A stretch of DNA of 64,000 bases from Sulfurovum sp. (GTDB lineage Bacteria > Campylobacterota > Campylobacteria > Campylobacterales > Sulfurovaceae), in NCBI GenBank assembly GCA_002733215.1, contig NVUY01000013.1, positions 18,433-82,432 on the forward strand. The letters are read 5' to 3'. Numbering within the stretch: position 1 is the stretch's first letter; each line of letters opens with the position of its first letter. The notes under the pieces are model-generated. The model made no database searches. It was not told the origin of the DNA and saw nothing but the letters and a program-made list of their open reading frames with translations. The translations under genes and the position numbers were made by a program. Below, piece by piece: positions 33,878 through 42,858 of this stretch.

Positions 33878-34774
33878 CTATTCATTCGCTTCATGTATGC
33901 TGTAGTACTTGTTCTCCACTTTCACATTTGCCGGTTTTTTTTCCGCTTCAAAGTAGTCATACCCCTCTTTGAGATTGACCCAGAAATCATACCACTCATT
34001 CTCCGAGTAAAGCGCCATCATTTCTTCTGTCATACGGAAAGGATAGGCATGCACCTGTACATACTTCTGACCTTTTTGCAAGGCTGATTCCACCAGGTCA
34101 TAGATCTCTTCTATCTTTGCATTGGTCATGGCGTAACATCCGTCAGAGACACAGTTGCCGTGTACCATCAAAAATGACCCGGTACGATCATGGGCACGGT
34201 CATATTTGTTCGGATAGCCCAAATTAAAAGAGAGATGGAACTTGCTGTTAGGGTTGAGCTGATGTTTTTTGACCTTGTAAAAGCCTTCGGGCGCCTGTCT
34301 GTCTCCCTCTTTTAGCTTAGGTCCAAGTGCTCCAGAATAGGCACAGATGGCATAGTCTTTCAAGTGCTGATACTCTGTACCCGTACGCACCCAGACCTCT
34401 AGGAGCGACTCCTCTTTGAAAATGCGTATAAAGACAGGATCCCCTACTTTGCCTGAAACTTCTCTCAATCCCTCTTCGAGTGTTCTGCTTAAAAATTTAT
34501 TTTTTATCACAAATTCCTCTCTGATATATGCTTCCTTTGGATATCTCTCTCTTAGATAATGCTCTCTTTTTGCCTCTTCTCCCATACGGATAAGGTCTTC
34601 CAAAGTTATTGTAACATTATAATCTATGGCGGGCAGACGAAAAGTGGCATTCTCTTCCATGCCTAGAAGTCTATCTTTTTTTTGAGGAGGAGTAAGGTAA
34701 AAGAGTATCAGGGAAACTAAAAGAAGAAGCGTAACAAGGAAATCAGCCAGTATCAGCCATGCCCTTGTCATCAT
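33878..34774 (-). CDS. L,D-transpeptidase-fold enzyme, YafK/Pgp2-like
   Basis: A 298-residue envelope protein with an N-terminal anchor (WLILADFLVTLLLLVSLILFYL, about residues 6-27). The YkuD domain spans about 110-235. The catalytic motif is FLMVHGNCVSDGCYAMTN (about 202-219), with HG, S and the nucleophile C of GCYAMT. YafK-type proteins remove Braun lipoprotein from peptidoglycan; Pgp2 and Csd6 are L,D-carboxypeptidases needed for helical shape in Campylobacter and Helicobacter. The sequence fits either and lacks the full NTF2-like tail of Csd6. The next gene is a second YkuD enzyme 12 bp away, so a cell-wall operon is likely. Confidence 0.85.
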   Translation of the reverse strand: MMTRAWLILADFLVTLLLLVSLILFYLTPPQKKDRLLGMEENATFRLPAIDYNVTITLEDLIRMGEEAKREHYLRERYPKEAYIREEFVIKNKFLSRTLEEGLREVSGKVGDPVFIRIFKEESLLEVWVRTGTEYQHLKDYAICAYSGALGPKLKEGDRQAPEGFYKVKKHQLNPNSKFHLSFNLGYPNKYDRAHDRTGSFLMVHGNCVSDGCYAMTNAKIEEIYDLVESALQKGQKYVQVHAYPFRMTEEMMALYSENEWYDFWVNLKEGYDYFEAEKKPANVKVENKYYSIHEANE

Positions 34775-34786
34775 GTTACTATGCTT

Positions 34787-36001
34787 TTAAAAGTTAAGTT
34801 TTTGCAACTTGTCAAAGCTATAAATATCGGCAAATGACAAGAGTTTACCACTGTCATCCACATACGTTGTCAAATAGACTGTATGCACAGGAAGACGTTT
34901 ATTGACCTTCACATAATGTGTTTTAAAACTGTCATATCTTTTTTTGACATCTTCATAATCATAGGCTGTATAATTTTTAGTGATATACTCAAGCATATAT
35001 TTTGGTTCTGAAAGTCTGATACAGCCATGACTGTAAGAACGTTTTTTTCTCTTGAAAAGGTGTTTGGTCGGTGTATCGTGCATATAAACAGAGTGATGAT
35101 TAGGGAAGATGAATTTTACACGTCCCAAAGCATTTCGGTTTGACGGTACTTCGATGAATTTGAACGGTACAGGTCCTTTTCCTCCTACATACGCTCTTGG
35201 ATTCACTGAATTAAAGCTCAGTGCCGGTGATTTTAAGTTGTAGTCCTTACGTATGACCAAACGATGTTTTTTCAAATACCCTGGATCTTTCAAAGTATCG
35301 GGTATGATCTCATTTCTTGCAATGCTGTCAGGCACATTCCATGCAGGGTTGAGTGTGATGTATTTAAGTTCTTCAGAGAAGATCGGTGTCTGATTTTTTC
35401 TCGTACCGACGATCACTCTCATCTTTACCTTTGTTTTATCATCTTCTATGATACGTATTTCATATTCAGGAATATTCACCAGAGCATAATTTTTACCAAG
35501 ATTTGGTTTTAACAACTTCACTCTTTCTATATTCAATCGGATCTTGCGTTTTGCTTCAGGATCCTGAGCCGCTTTATAGTGAGTTATCAATGCATTGAAC
35601 TGTCTATACTCAGGTACATAAGGTTTGAGTATCTTCTCTATGCTCTCCCCTGCTTTGAGCTTTCTTCTGATGTCTGCATCACTTGCTTTTTGAGTATAAA
35701 TACCGTAACGTTTTACAGTCCTCTCCCCTTTTTTCACTGCGAGAGACGGATCGATGATACAGCCGTTGGCAAGGTTTTTTGTATAAGCCACAAATAGTCT
35801 GCTCATCAACTGGGAGTTCTGGGTCTCTTTGACCTTCTTATACAATGTCTGCTGATTACAGATAGACATATATTTATCGGTTTCGAGTATCTTTAAAAAG
35901 TCATTCTTTTGCGATGATCTCCAACCTTCAGAATCCGGTATGCCCACACACCCACTCATGATCACGGCTAACATTGCAGCCAATACTATTTTAATTTTCA
36001 C
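34787..36001 (-). CDS. YcbB-like L,D-transpeptidase lipoprotein
   Basis: A 404-residue lipoprotein: signal peptide with lipobox MSGC (residues about 15-18). A YkuD domain covers about 170-345, with the catalytic YSHGCIRLSEP (about 327-337) and an upstream HDTPTKHLFKRK lid. The region ITLNPAWNVPDSIARNEIIP is typical of YcbB/LdtD, which crosslinks peptidoglycan 3-3. The usual N-terminal peptidoglycan-binding domain is not obvious; a helical region replaces it. It is adjacent to and ahead of the YafK-like gene. Two bases separate it from the flavoprotein gene, so one operon may hold all three. Confidence 0.87.
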   Translation of the reverse strand: MKIKIVLAAMLAVIMSGCVGIPDSEGWRSSQKNDFLKILETDKYMSICNQQTLYKKVKETQNSQLMSRLFVAYTKNLANGCIIDPSLAVKKGERTVKRYGIYTQKASDADIRRKLKAGESIEKILKPYVPEYRQFNALITHYKAAQDPEAKRKIRLNIERVKLLKPNLGKNYALVNIPEYEIRIIEDDKTKVKMRVIVGTRKNQTPIFSEELKYITLNPAWNVPDSIARNEIIPDTLKDPGYLKKHRLVIRKDYNLKSPALSFNSVNPRAYVGGKGPVPFKFIEVPSNRNALGRVKFIFPNHHSVYMHDTPTKHLFKRKKRSYSHGCIRLSEPKYMLEYITKNYTAYDYEDVKKRYDSFKTHYVKVNKRLPVHTVYLTTYVDDSGKLLSFADIYSFDKLQKLNF

Positions 36002-36002
36002 T

Positions 36003-37142
36003 TCACTTCCCTTTTATACTCATTGCGCAACTGTAAGCACTTGAAAATGCCCATTGAAAGTTGTACCCGCCCAGTTTCCCCGTTACATCCAGGACTTCAC
36101 CTATAAAGTAAAGCCCCTCCTCTTTTTGACTCATCATTGTGCCGCTGTCTATCTCCCCTGTATCTACCCCACCCTTTGTCACTTCCGCTTTTGAGTAACC
36201 AAAGGTTCCTGCAGGTGCAAGGCTGTAGTGACTTAAAGTGTGAAGCATTTCAAGCTCTTGCGTGCTAAGTTTATGGTAGGGTTTGTCTTCTAATCGTAAT
36301 TGTATCAAAAATGCCTTGGTAACACGCTTTGGCATAGGCAAAAGTGATGAGATCAGTTTTTTACTCCCCTGCACGCTTTTCCAGGAGAAGTCCGGAAGGA
36401 AGTCTATCTCTATCTTCCCTTTTTCCCAGTAGAGTGAGGCATCCAGTACGGCAGGCCCACTCAAGCCCTTGTGGGCAAAGAGCAAAGCACCCTCACAGAC
36501 ATCTTCTCCTATATGTATCTTCACTTCTGTAGAAACCCCGGAGAGTGCTTTAAAAAAGAACTGATCTTTTTGTACCGTCAAGCCCACAAGAGCAGGAGCC
36601 GTTTTGATGATAGTGTGTCCAAAGGATTTTGCGATCTCATACCCTATGCCACTTGCTCCGAGTTTGGGAAAACTCAGTCCCCCGGATGCCACAACAACAG
36701 CAGGAGCCGTATGTGTTTTTTTGTTCGTCTTCACATAAAAAATGTCGTCACGCTTGCTCACTTCCAAAACCTCTTCATTTAAACACAATATCTGCTTTCT
36801 GCTCTCTTTTGAAAAAATATCCACTAACTCTTTGGCCGAATCTTTACAAAAATACTGTGTCTCTTTTCTGATCACAGGATCCAAGTTCTGTCTCTCCAGC
36901 CAGCGCATCAGTGCTTTTTCATTAAAACGTTTCAAGGAAGGCTGTACAAAACCTGCATCTCCGAGATAGTACTCTGTTCCCATAAGCGTGTTGGTGATGT
37001 TACACTTTCCACCGCCCGAAACAAGTATCTTCGCACCCGGTTTTGTGTTTGATTCTATAAGTACGGCAGTGTTTTTAGGCAAAAGAGAAGCCAGCATCAA
37101 AGCACTCGCCCCTCCTCCTATAATGATGATTTTATGATCCAT
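36003..37142 (-). CDS. BaiN/HI0933-family NAD(P)/FAD-dependent oxidoreductase
   Basis: A 379-residue flavoprotein. The FAD loop is IIIIGGGASALMLAS (5-19), followed by GAKILVSGGGKCNITNT (about 43-59), VVVASGGLSFPKLGASGIGYEIAKSFGH (about 160-188) and the C-terminal KAEVTKGGVDTGEID, GLYFIGEVLDVTGKLGGYNFQWAFSSAYSCA. This pattern defines the HI0933 family, whose members are of uncertain function (some reduce bile acid derivatives). The ATG at 37142 lies only seven bases after TATAAT, so the message may be leaderless. The frame is open upstream over the cytochrome gene, but no start fits better. Divergent from that gene. Confidence 0.85.
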   Translation of the reverse strand: MDHKIIIIGGGASALMLASLLPKNTAVLIESNTKPGAKILVSGGGKCNITNTLMGTEYYLGDAGFVQPSLKRFNEKALMRWLERQNLDPVIRKETQYFCKDSAKELVDIFSKESRKQILCLNEEVLEVSKRDDIFYVKTNKKTHTAPAVVVASGGLSFPKLGASGIGYEIAKSFGHTIIKTAPALVGLTVQKDQFFFKALSGVSTEVKIHIGEDVCEGALLFAHKGLSGPAVLDASLYWEKGKIEIDFLPDFSWKSVQGSKKLISSLLPMPKRVTKAFLIQLRLEDKPYHKLSTQELEMLHTLSHYSLAPAGTFGYSKAEVTKGGVDTGEIDSGTMMSQKEEGLYFIGEVLDVTGKLGGYNFQWAFSSAYSCAMSIKGK

Positions 37143-37205
37143 GAAGCGTATTATATCTGAAATGCACATATTGACGTTATAATACCCCCTAAAAAGGGTA
37201 TTTGT

Positions 37206-37559
37206 ATGAAAAATATCATCGCCATCTCCTTTCTCATTGCTACTGTTAGTTCTTTCTCCACTGCAGCAGAAAAATATGATACCACTGCATTCCGCACTGC
37301 GACAAAACTCTGTACCTCTTGTCACGGTACAGCTTTTTACCAGGCAAAGCAAATAGATGATGATGACTGGGAATTCTACTTTGACACCCCGGGAAAACTT
37401 GAAAAGATACATAAAAACGACCCCAAAGGACTCAAAGCTATTAACAGTTCTCTTTTCAAAAAGCGTAAAAAACGTCTCCTGAAATTCTTCATCGCCAATT
37501 CCAAATACTCCGGTGCCGTCAACGGCTGTGATGCCAACTTCTGTGGAACCAATCACTAA
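37206..37559 (+). CDS. Small periplasmic c-type cytochrome
   Basis: A 117-residue protein with a signal peptide (about 1-21, ending FSTAAE). A single haem site CTSCH is at about residues 37-41. The sequence after it is lysine-rich (KAINSSLFKKRKKRLLKFF), and two more cysteines stand near the end (NGCDANFCGTNH). There is no clear axial methionine, so it may bind haem with His or Lys, or be five-coordinate. Unlike typical cytochrome c the fold after the haem is not obvious. TATAAT lies near 37179, 20 bp before the ATG. Confidence 0.8.
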   Translation: MKNIIAISFLIATVSSFSTAAEKYDTTAFRTATKLCTSCHGTAFYQAKQIDDDDWEFYFDTPGKLEKIHKNDPKGLKAINSSLFKKRKKRLLKFFIANSKYSGAVNGCDANFCGTNH

Positions 37560-37638
37560 AAAACAGCGAGTTAAAAACCTTCATTCATCTTTTTTGTGCT
37601 ATAGTATTATTAGAGATCCCCTAAAGAAGGAGTGGATG

Positions 37639-38316
37639 ATGTTTAAATCTAGCTTTACATTTTTATGCATTTTTTCACTCTCTCAAGCCAACCTCTTCAC
37701 AATTACAGACAAACACGGTAATGTTCTGGAGAGTAAAAAAATGCAGCATACAGAAAATGCCCACCTCAATCAAAAAGCCACAGAATACTCATATCAGGCC
37801 ATCTATGATGAACTGCATCGCGCAGAATACCTTGCCCGAAAAGCTGCTGCTGCGCGTCAAAGAGCAGAGCGCATCGCTGCGGCACAGGAAGCGGCAAAAA
37901 AAGTAGGCGAAACCTACCATATTTCAGCTCTTGACAAACAAAAACTCCTGGAAGATGCCAAGTATTTTAAAGGCGGACGCTATATCTGGGGAGGAACCAC
38001 TCCAGAAGGCTTTGACTGTTCAGGTTATGTGCAGTACCTCTATAAAAAGCATAATGTCAACCTGCCAAGAACAGCCTGGGCACAGTCAAAAAAAGGTGAA
38101 ATCGTTGCGATAGAGAATCTGCAAAAAGGGGATCTTCTCTTTTTCCTCACCGACAAAAAAAGAGGCATCCCCGTCACACACGTAGGCATCTATATGGGTG
38201 ACGGAAACTTCATACACGCCGCTTCCAAAAAGAAAGGCATCATCATCTCCCCTCTCACACACGGAAGCTATGCAAAAACCTTTGTTTCTGCCAGAAGGGT
38301 GGCACAGAAATCTTAA
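37639..38316 (+). CDS. NlpC/P60-family cell-wall endopeptidase
   Basis: A 225-residue secreted protein. Signal peptide (about 1-18, ending SLSQANL), a helical alanine-rich linker (EYLARKAAAARQRAERIAAAQEAAKK, about 57-82), then an NlpC/P60 domain (about 105-225). The catalytic cysteine is in FDCSGYVQYLY (about 127-137), the histidines in VTHVGIYMGDG and FIHAA. It cuts peptide stems of peptidoglycan. Two ATGs lie after AAGGAG; I chose the second, six bases away. The frame is open far upstream, over the cytochrome gene, and is not real there. Convergent with the beta-barrel gene, overlapping by four bases. Confidence 0.9.
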   Translation: MFKSSFTFLCIFSLSQANLFTITDKHGNVLESKKMQHTENAHLNQKATEYSYQAIYDELHRAEYLARKAAAARQRAERIAAAQEAAKKVGETYHISALDKQKLLEDAKYFKGGRYIWGGTTPEGFDCSGYVQYLYKKHNVNLPRTAWAQSKKGEIVAIENLQKGDLLFFLTDKKRGIPVTHVGIYMGDGNFIHAASKKKGIIISPLTHGSYAKTFVSARRVAQKS

Positions 38317-39149
38317 AAACGATAAGCAACTTGTAAAATGAGATTTTTCGCTTTGACGTTCTCGTTATTGATGGGTAGTTCAGTTGCCTCCTGATAGACA
38401 TAATTCAGGCTGACATCCAGATCGTCAAAATGTTTTCCCACTCCAAACATATAGGTTTGATTGAACTCCATGGCATGATCTTGTATTTTAAACCCGTCAT
38501 ACATCACAGCAAAAGCCCTCTTGGCAAAAAATGCTCCTGCCCCCATATGATACTCATGATAATGGGCATGAAACTTTAATCCCGGTGTAAAATAATCATC
38601 CTGAGCATTGGCAGAAAAAGGGTTACTCTCTTTGTTTTGTAAGCGAATGTATTTACCTACGACAGTAGTAAATGTTTTGATCTTGCCAAATGCTTTCTTA
38701 AAGGTATATTTCAACTCTGTCTGATACACGTTAAAATTGTCATAATCACTTAGATACTGTGTCAGACCAAAAGCGCCGTACTTGTAGCCTAAACCATAGA
38801 TATTTCCGCCGTCCACCTCTTTCATGATATTATCATCTATCCTGACATAAGAGAGAGAAAATGACTGTTTTTCATCCAGGTTGCGTGTATATTTCAGGAA
38901 AATCTTATTGACATGCAAGTCTTTTGTGAGGGGCGGTTTAAACGTCTCTGTATGGGTTTTCTCATACACAAACTGGTACAGATCAGCATCTTTTTGATAG
39001 TTTACTGCTGCGCGGAATCTCTCTCCATTATCTTTCTTTTTTGAGTTTTCAAAGTTAAAGTTTTCGTAGATGAATTGAAGCATGGCACTCTCAGCATAGA
39101 TCACGGTAAAAAATAATAAAAATATAGCAATATACTTAAAATGACGCAT
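38313..39149 (-). CDS. Outer-membrane beta-barrel protein, unknown function
   Basis: A 278-residue protein with a signal peptide (about 1-20, ending FTVIYAES) and alternating strands (YQFVYEKTHTETF, KQSFSLSYVRI, IYGLGYKYGAFGLTQYL, FAVMYDGFKI). It ends in QVAYRF, the aromatic C-terminus recognised by the BAM machinery. I know no family. Its last codons overlap the NlpC/P60 gene on the other strand. Upstream is an AT-rich gap of 84 bp to ecotin. Confidence 0.7.
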   Translation of the reverse strand: MRHFKYIAIFLLFFTVIYAESAMLQFIYENFNFENSKKKDNGERFRAAVNYQKDADLYQFVYEKTHTETFKPPLTKDLHVNKIFLKYTRNLDEKQSFSLSYVRIDDNIMKEVDGGNIYGLGYKYGAFGLTQYLSDYDNFNVYQTELKYTFKKAFGKIKTFTTVVGKYIRLQNKESNPFSANAQDDYFTPGLKFHAHYHEYHMGAGAFFAKRAFAVMYDGFKIQDHAMEFNQTYMFGVGKHFDDLDVSLNYVYQEATELPINNENVKAKNLILQVAYRF

Positions 39150-39233
39150 GAAACACTCTTTTTTCTAATTATATATAATATAACCTTAATTTATAATAAT
39201 TATAACCAATACTAGTAAAAAGTGTGCCGTTTA

Positions 39234-39719
39234 TTAACGTTGTTCTGCCTGCTTTACCGTATCTCCTGCACTCCATACACGATAGCGTACTTCAAAGCCC
39301 TTTGGTGCGTAGATCACTGTCCCTAATCGACTGTTATACCTGCGCAATGTATCACGTATGGATATGAATTTTTCAGTTTTTGAGTCCGGGCATGCCATCA
39401 TAGTTGTAGGTCCACGTTGAATATCGGAGACTTCCAGATAGTGGTACCCCCATCCTTTAAGCGACTTATTTTCAATCTTCCCGGAGAGTGAAGCATGGTT
39501 GCAATCTACCATAAGGTTTTTTCCTATCAGGAGTTCAATTTTATGGTCATAGTCATTATCTGTCTTGGGCACATCAACAATATAACGTTCATACCCTGCT
39601 TTTGCTTCCGGAAACATATGGTATTTGTCTTTTTTACTGTTCTCATTTTTAGCAGGTTCGGCATAAAGTGATGAAGCTGCCAAAAGTAATGAAAGTGCCA
39701 GAGTTATATTTTTGAACAT
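39234..39719 (-). CDS. eco: Ecotin, periplasmic serine-protease inhibitor
   Basis: A 161-residue protein with a signal peptide (about 1-20, ending SSLYAEP). The mature part matches ecotin closely: MFPEAKAGYERYIVDVP, VDCNHASLSGKIENKSLKGWGYHYLEV (about 71-97), TTMMACPDSKTEKF (the reactive loop, P1 Met), RYNSRLGTVIYAP and VRYRVWSAG. The paired cysteines (VDCN and ACPD) are in place. Ecotin is a dimer that blocks trypsin-fold proteases and usually protects bacteria from host or predator enzymes. Start with AAGG upstream. It is a single gene between the beta-barrel gene and ruvA. Confidence 0.93.
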   Translation of the reverse strand: MFKNITLALSLLLAASSLYAEPAKNENSKKDKYHMFPEAKAGYERYIVDVPKTDNDYDHKIELLIGKNLMVDCNHASLSGKIENKSLKGWGYHYLEVSDIQRGPTTMMACPDSKTEKFISIRDTLRRYNSRLGTVIYAPKGFEVRYRVWSAGDTVKQAEQR

Positions 39720-39740
39720 AGAAGAGCCTTTTTTTACTAA

Positions 39741-40298
39741 TTATAACCGTTGTAACTTTTTTAATCCTTCTTTTACCATAGTACTTGTATCTCCGGAACA
39801 TCCATTGAGTGCTTTTCGTATGGCATCCAGTTTGAACCCTAAGCTCTCAAGTGCCATAATAGCTTCGCCTAATGCACCGGAGTTTCCACTCTCTTCATTG
39901 CCATCTACAATGAAGTCAGCCAACTCCACAAGTATGCGTGAAGCTGCTTTTGGTCCTATGCCCGGTACACGCTTAAGCATGCCCACATCTTTGGAAGCGA
40001 CTACTTTTGCAAAGGTACCTGGAGTAAAGGTAGAACAGATAGCAAGCCCTACTTTAGGGCCTACTCCGTTGATCTTCAACACCGTATCGAACATCTTCTT
40101 TTCATTCAGATCCATAAAGCCAAAAAGAAGATCGGCATCTTCACGAATGACCTGTGTCACAAAAAGTTTTACTTTACTCTCTTGTATGGCATTGGATGTA
40201 TTGATAGACACTTGCACTTCATAGATCAATCCATTGACATTCAGATGCACAAATGTCGGGTCTTTTCTCTCTACTGTTCCTTCTATACCTACGATCAT
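39741..40298 (-). CDS. ruvA: RuvA, Holliday junction branch-migration subunit
   Basis: A 185-residue protein. RuvA binds four-way junctions as a tetramer and loads RuvB ATPase. Domain I is the OB fold ([21 protein letters not shown], residues 1-21), domain II has the helix-hairpin-helix pair [12 protein letters not shown] (about 74-85) and [16 protein letters not shown] (about 109-124), and domain III ends in [12 protein letters not shown]. The upstream ATG at 40310 lacks a ribosome-binding site; GGAG lies six bases before 40298. It is separated from ecotin by 21 bp, but no ruvB or ruvC is near. Confidence 0.95.
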   Translation of the reverse strand: MIVGIEGTVERKDPTFVHLNVNGLIYEVQVSINTSNAIQESKVKLFVTQVIREDADLLFGFMDLNEKKMFDTVLKINGVGPKVGLAICSTFTPGTFAKVVASKDVGMLKRVPGIGPKAASRILVELADFIVDGNEESGNSGALGEAIMALESLGFKLDAIRKALNGCSGDTSTMVKEGLKKLQRL

Positions 40299-40382
40299 CT
40301 CATACTCCATTACTAAATTTTAAGAAGTATATCACGCTTTTAAAAAGAGTCTAAAAAATATGTCATATTGACATGTTTTTAT

Positions 40383-41261
40383 TTACTCTTTTAACTCGAA
40401 TGTTATTTTCCTGGCCAGACACATGGCAAAACCTTTTTCATAATATGCTGCTTCATTTATGAATATCGTACAAAGTGTTTCACCCTCATAAAGTACTACT
40501 TCCCCATCGAATGTCAAGAAAAGCGGATCGCCGGACTTTATAAGATCAAAGTCTTTATCTTGTCTTTCATGATGCACCATGACCATGATGTCTCCCTCAC
40601 TGTCACGAGGATAATCCACCAAAGAGTGATGGTCATATATTTCCAATGTTTTAGAAAAGGTGAAACGCTGTCCGTCATTATATTTTTCAAAAAAATCCAA
40701 CACATGGTATATCAATGTCTCAGTTTGCAAAAATAGGTCTGCTCTTAACACACCTTGTGGCACTGCACCAACTTCTATGGCAAATCCATGAGGTGCCATA
40801 GAGTCAACAAATGCACCCTCCTCATCTCCTTGCCAACGATACACATTCAGTGCAGGTTCCATCTGGCACAAATAAGCGATGGCTTTCCAAGTCAATGCAC
40901 TGTCGTTACTAACAACTATAGAGAGACCCATATTTGCAGTGGTTGTATGCAGGTCAACTATAAAATCTACGTTGGAAGTATGACTGCCCTTGGGTCCTAA
41001 AAGTGCATTAAGACGTTTTGCAAGTTTTGCTTCATGTGTATCCAATGTTTCATTTCGAAGGTCAGCACTTCCAAAAGATCTGTTAAGATCATGATCTATG
41101 TAACGTCTCACTTCCTTGATAGACTGTTCATTGGTATGCAAACACAAAGTTTCAAAATTACTCCGCTTCAGTAACCCGGGATTTAATTTCCATTTTTTAA
41201 CGAGATACACACCGGTAAGTTCATTACCATGCGTACCACCAGTAATGGCAAGTTTTTTCAT
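40383..41261 (-). CDS. Aspartoacylase/succinylglutamate desuccinylase-family amidohydrolase
   Basis: A 292-residue zinc enzyme of the M14-like AstE/AspA family. Zinc and substrate motifs: GGTHGNELTGVYLV (residues 8-21, H11 and E14), YIDHDLNRSF (about 54-63, arginine binding the carboxylate), DFIVDLHTTTANMG (about 98-111, second zinc histidine) and AIEVGAVPQGVL (about 161-172, catalytic Glu). The sequence is closest to aspartoacylase or acylase III, which cleaves N-acetylated aromatic or aspartyl amino acids. The exact substrate is inferred. It overlaps no gene, but pyruvate kinase ends 18 bp upstream, and they may be co-transcribed. Confidence 0.87.
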   Translation of the reverse strand: MKKLAITGGTHGNELTGVYLVKKWKLNPGLLKRSNFETLCLHTNEQSIKEVRRYIDHDLNRSFGSADLRNETLDTHEAKLAKRLNALLGPKGSHTSNVDFIVDLHTTTANMGLSIVVSNDSALTWKAIAYLCQMEPALNVYRWQGDEEGAFVDSMAPHGFAIEVGAVPQGVLRADLFLQTETLIYHVLDFFEKYNDGQRFTFSKTLEIYDHHSLVDYPRDSEGDIMVMVHHERQDKDFDLIKSGDPLFLTFDGEVVLYEGETLCTIFINEAAYYEKGFAMCLARKITFELKE

Positions 41262-41278
41262 GATGAAGTTTTCCTTTC

Positions 41279-42745
41279 TTATCCTACGATCTCTTTTTTT
41301 CTGTTCAGTGAACAGAAAAATTCCATTTCATGCCCGGTGATCACTCGGATCAGGTTGGTGGTACCGGGGGTACCGACAGGGTCTCCGGCTGTGAGTATAT
41401 AACTGTTATCCAAATGCAGCACTCCTCTGTGCAAGCCCTGATCCATGACTTCACCCATCATCATACGAAGTCCTCCTTTAGCTACAGAAAATGCCGGAAC
41501 AACACCCCAGACGATCGTCAGTGACTGTGCTGCTTTACTGTCGTGTGTCACTGCATAAACCGGTCTGCTCGGACGGTAACGTGCTAATTTTCTGGCTGAC
41601 TGACCTGATGCGGTCATGGCTATGATCCCTGATGTATCCAGACTCTCGGAGAGACGTACAGCAGATTCATCGATCTTATCTCCGGCATCACAGAGATCAA
41701 ATTGGGAAAACTTATGAAAGGGATAATGTTCTTCTGCTGCTTTGATCGTTTTGACCATCGTCTCAACCGCTAACACAGGATGTTCTCCGATCGCACTCTC
41801 TTCAGAGAGCATCACGGCATCCGTACCGTCTAAAACTGCATTGGCAACATCAGAGATCTCTGCACGTGTAGCAGTCTCCTTGGTTGTCATAGAGAGAAGC
41901 ATCTGCGTTGCGGTGATCACAGGTTTACTCATATTATTGGCTTTACGGATCAGCATCTTTTGTGTGAACGGCACATCAAAATAAGGGATTTCTATACCCA
42001 GGTCACCTCTTGCTACCATGATCCCGTCACTGGCTTCAAGTATGGCATCGATATTTTCAACCGCATCAAACTTTTCTATTTTGGCAAAAAGCTGCACAGA
42101 TCCGCCATGGGACGAAATGATTTCACGTGCAGCGATCATGTCATCTGCACTTTGAACAAAAGAGATCGCCATAAAATCAACATTATTTTCAATACCCCAA
42201 AGCATATCTTTCCTGTCTTTTTGCGTCAATACATCGATACCCAGGCGAGTATTGGGAAAGTTGACACCTTTTCTCGATGAGAGCATACCGTCATTCTCTA
42301 TCTCAACTGTCACATTCTCAGGAGCCGTATTTGTGACTACCGCACGAATAATGCCGTCATACAGGTAGATATATTCACCGATCGACATCTGATCAAGCAC
42401 ATCAGGTTCATTGATACAGAGCCGATAATGTCCTCTACCAACCTTGTGTCCCACGATCTCACTTTTGACAAACTCGATCGTATCACCGGTCTCAAGGACA
42501 AAATCCTCTTCCAGCATGCCTACCCTGATCTTCGGTCCACTGATATCCTGAAGTATACCACTTACAAGTCCTGTATTTTTTATTGCCTCACGTATCCGTG
42601 AGATCACTTCAAAATGATAGGCATGGGTACCGTGACTGAAGTTTAGACGAAAGACATTCACACCTGTGCGCATCAATGCTGTGATCTGCTCAAGTGAATC
42701 GGAAGCCGGTCCTATTGTAGCTACTATCTTTGTACGTTTTTTCAT
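41279..42745 (-). CDS. pyk: Pyruvate kinase
   Basis: A 488-residue enzyme that makes pyruvate and ATP from phosphoenolpyruvate and ADP. Catalytic motifs: KIVATIGPAS (6-15), RLNFSHGTHAYH (about 33-44), ILQDISGPKIRVG (about 64-76), MVARGDLGIEIP (about 240-251, metal and substrate) and the family signature KPVITATQMLLSM (about 269-281). The acidic residue usually found in that signature (E or D before SM) is L here. AVMLSEESAIG is the second domain. The C-terminal domain carries HDSKAAQSLTIVWGV. A strong AAAGATG start region; AGGT lies before the ATG. The last part of the start lies against murJ, divergent. Confidence 0.93.
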   Translation of the reverse strand: MKKRTKIVATIGPASDSLEQITALMRTGVNVFRLNFSHGTHAYHFEVISRIREAIKNTGLVSGILQDISGPKIRVGMLEEDFVLETGDTIEFVKSEIVGHKVGRGHYRLCINEPDVLDQMSIGEYIYLYDGIIRAVVTNTAPENVTVEIENDGMLSSRKGVNFPNTRLGIDVLTQKDRKDMLWGIENNVDFMAISFVQSADDMIAAREIISSHGGSVQLFAKIEKFDAVENIDAILEASDGIMVARGDLGIEIPYFDVPFTQKMLIRKANNMSKPVITATQMLLSMTTKETATRAEISDVANAVLDGTDAVMLSEESAIGEHPVLAVETMVKTIKAAEEHYPFHKFSQFDLCDAGDKIDESAVRLSESLDTSGIIAMTASGQSARKLARYRPSRPVYAVTHDSKAAQSLTIVWGVVPAFSVAKGGLRMMMGEVMDQGLHRGVLHLDNSYILTAGDPVGTPGTTNLIRVITGHEMEFFCSLNRKKEIVG

Positions 42746-42858
42746 CTTTTACCTCAACCCACTTTCTTTTTTTCTTTAGAAGTATAACAAAATAGCAGAC
42801 AAAAAAATAAAAGCTTGGTTTACCTATGCTAAAATACAGAAAAATCATAAAGAACATT

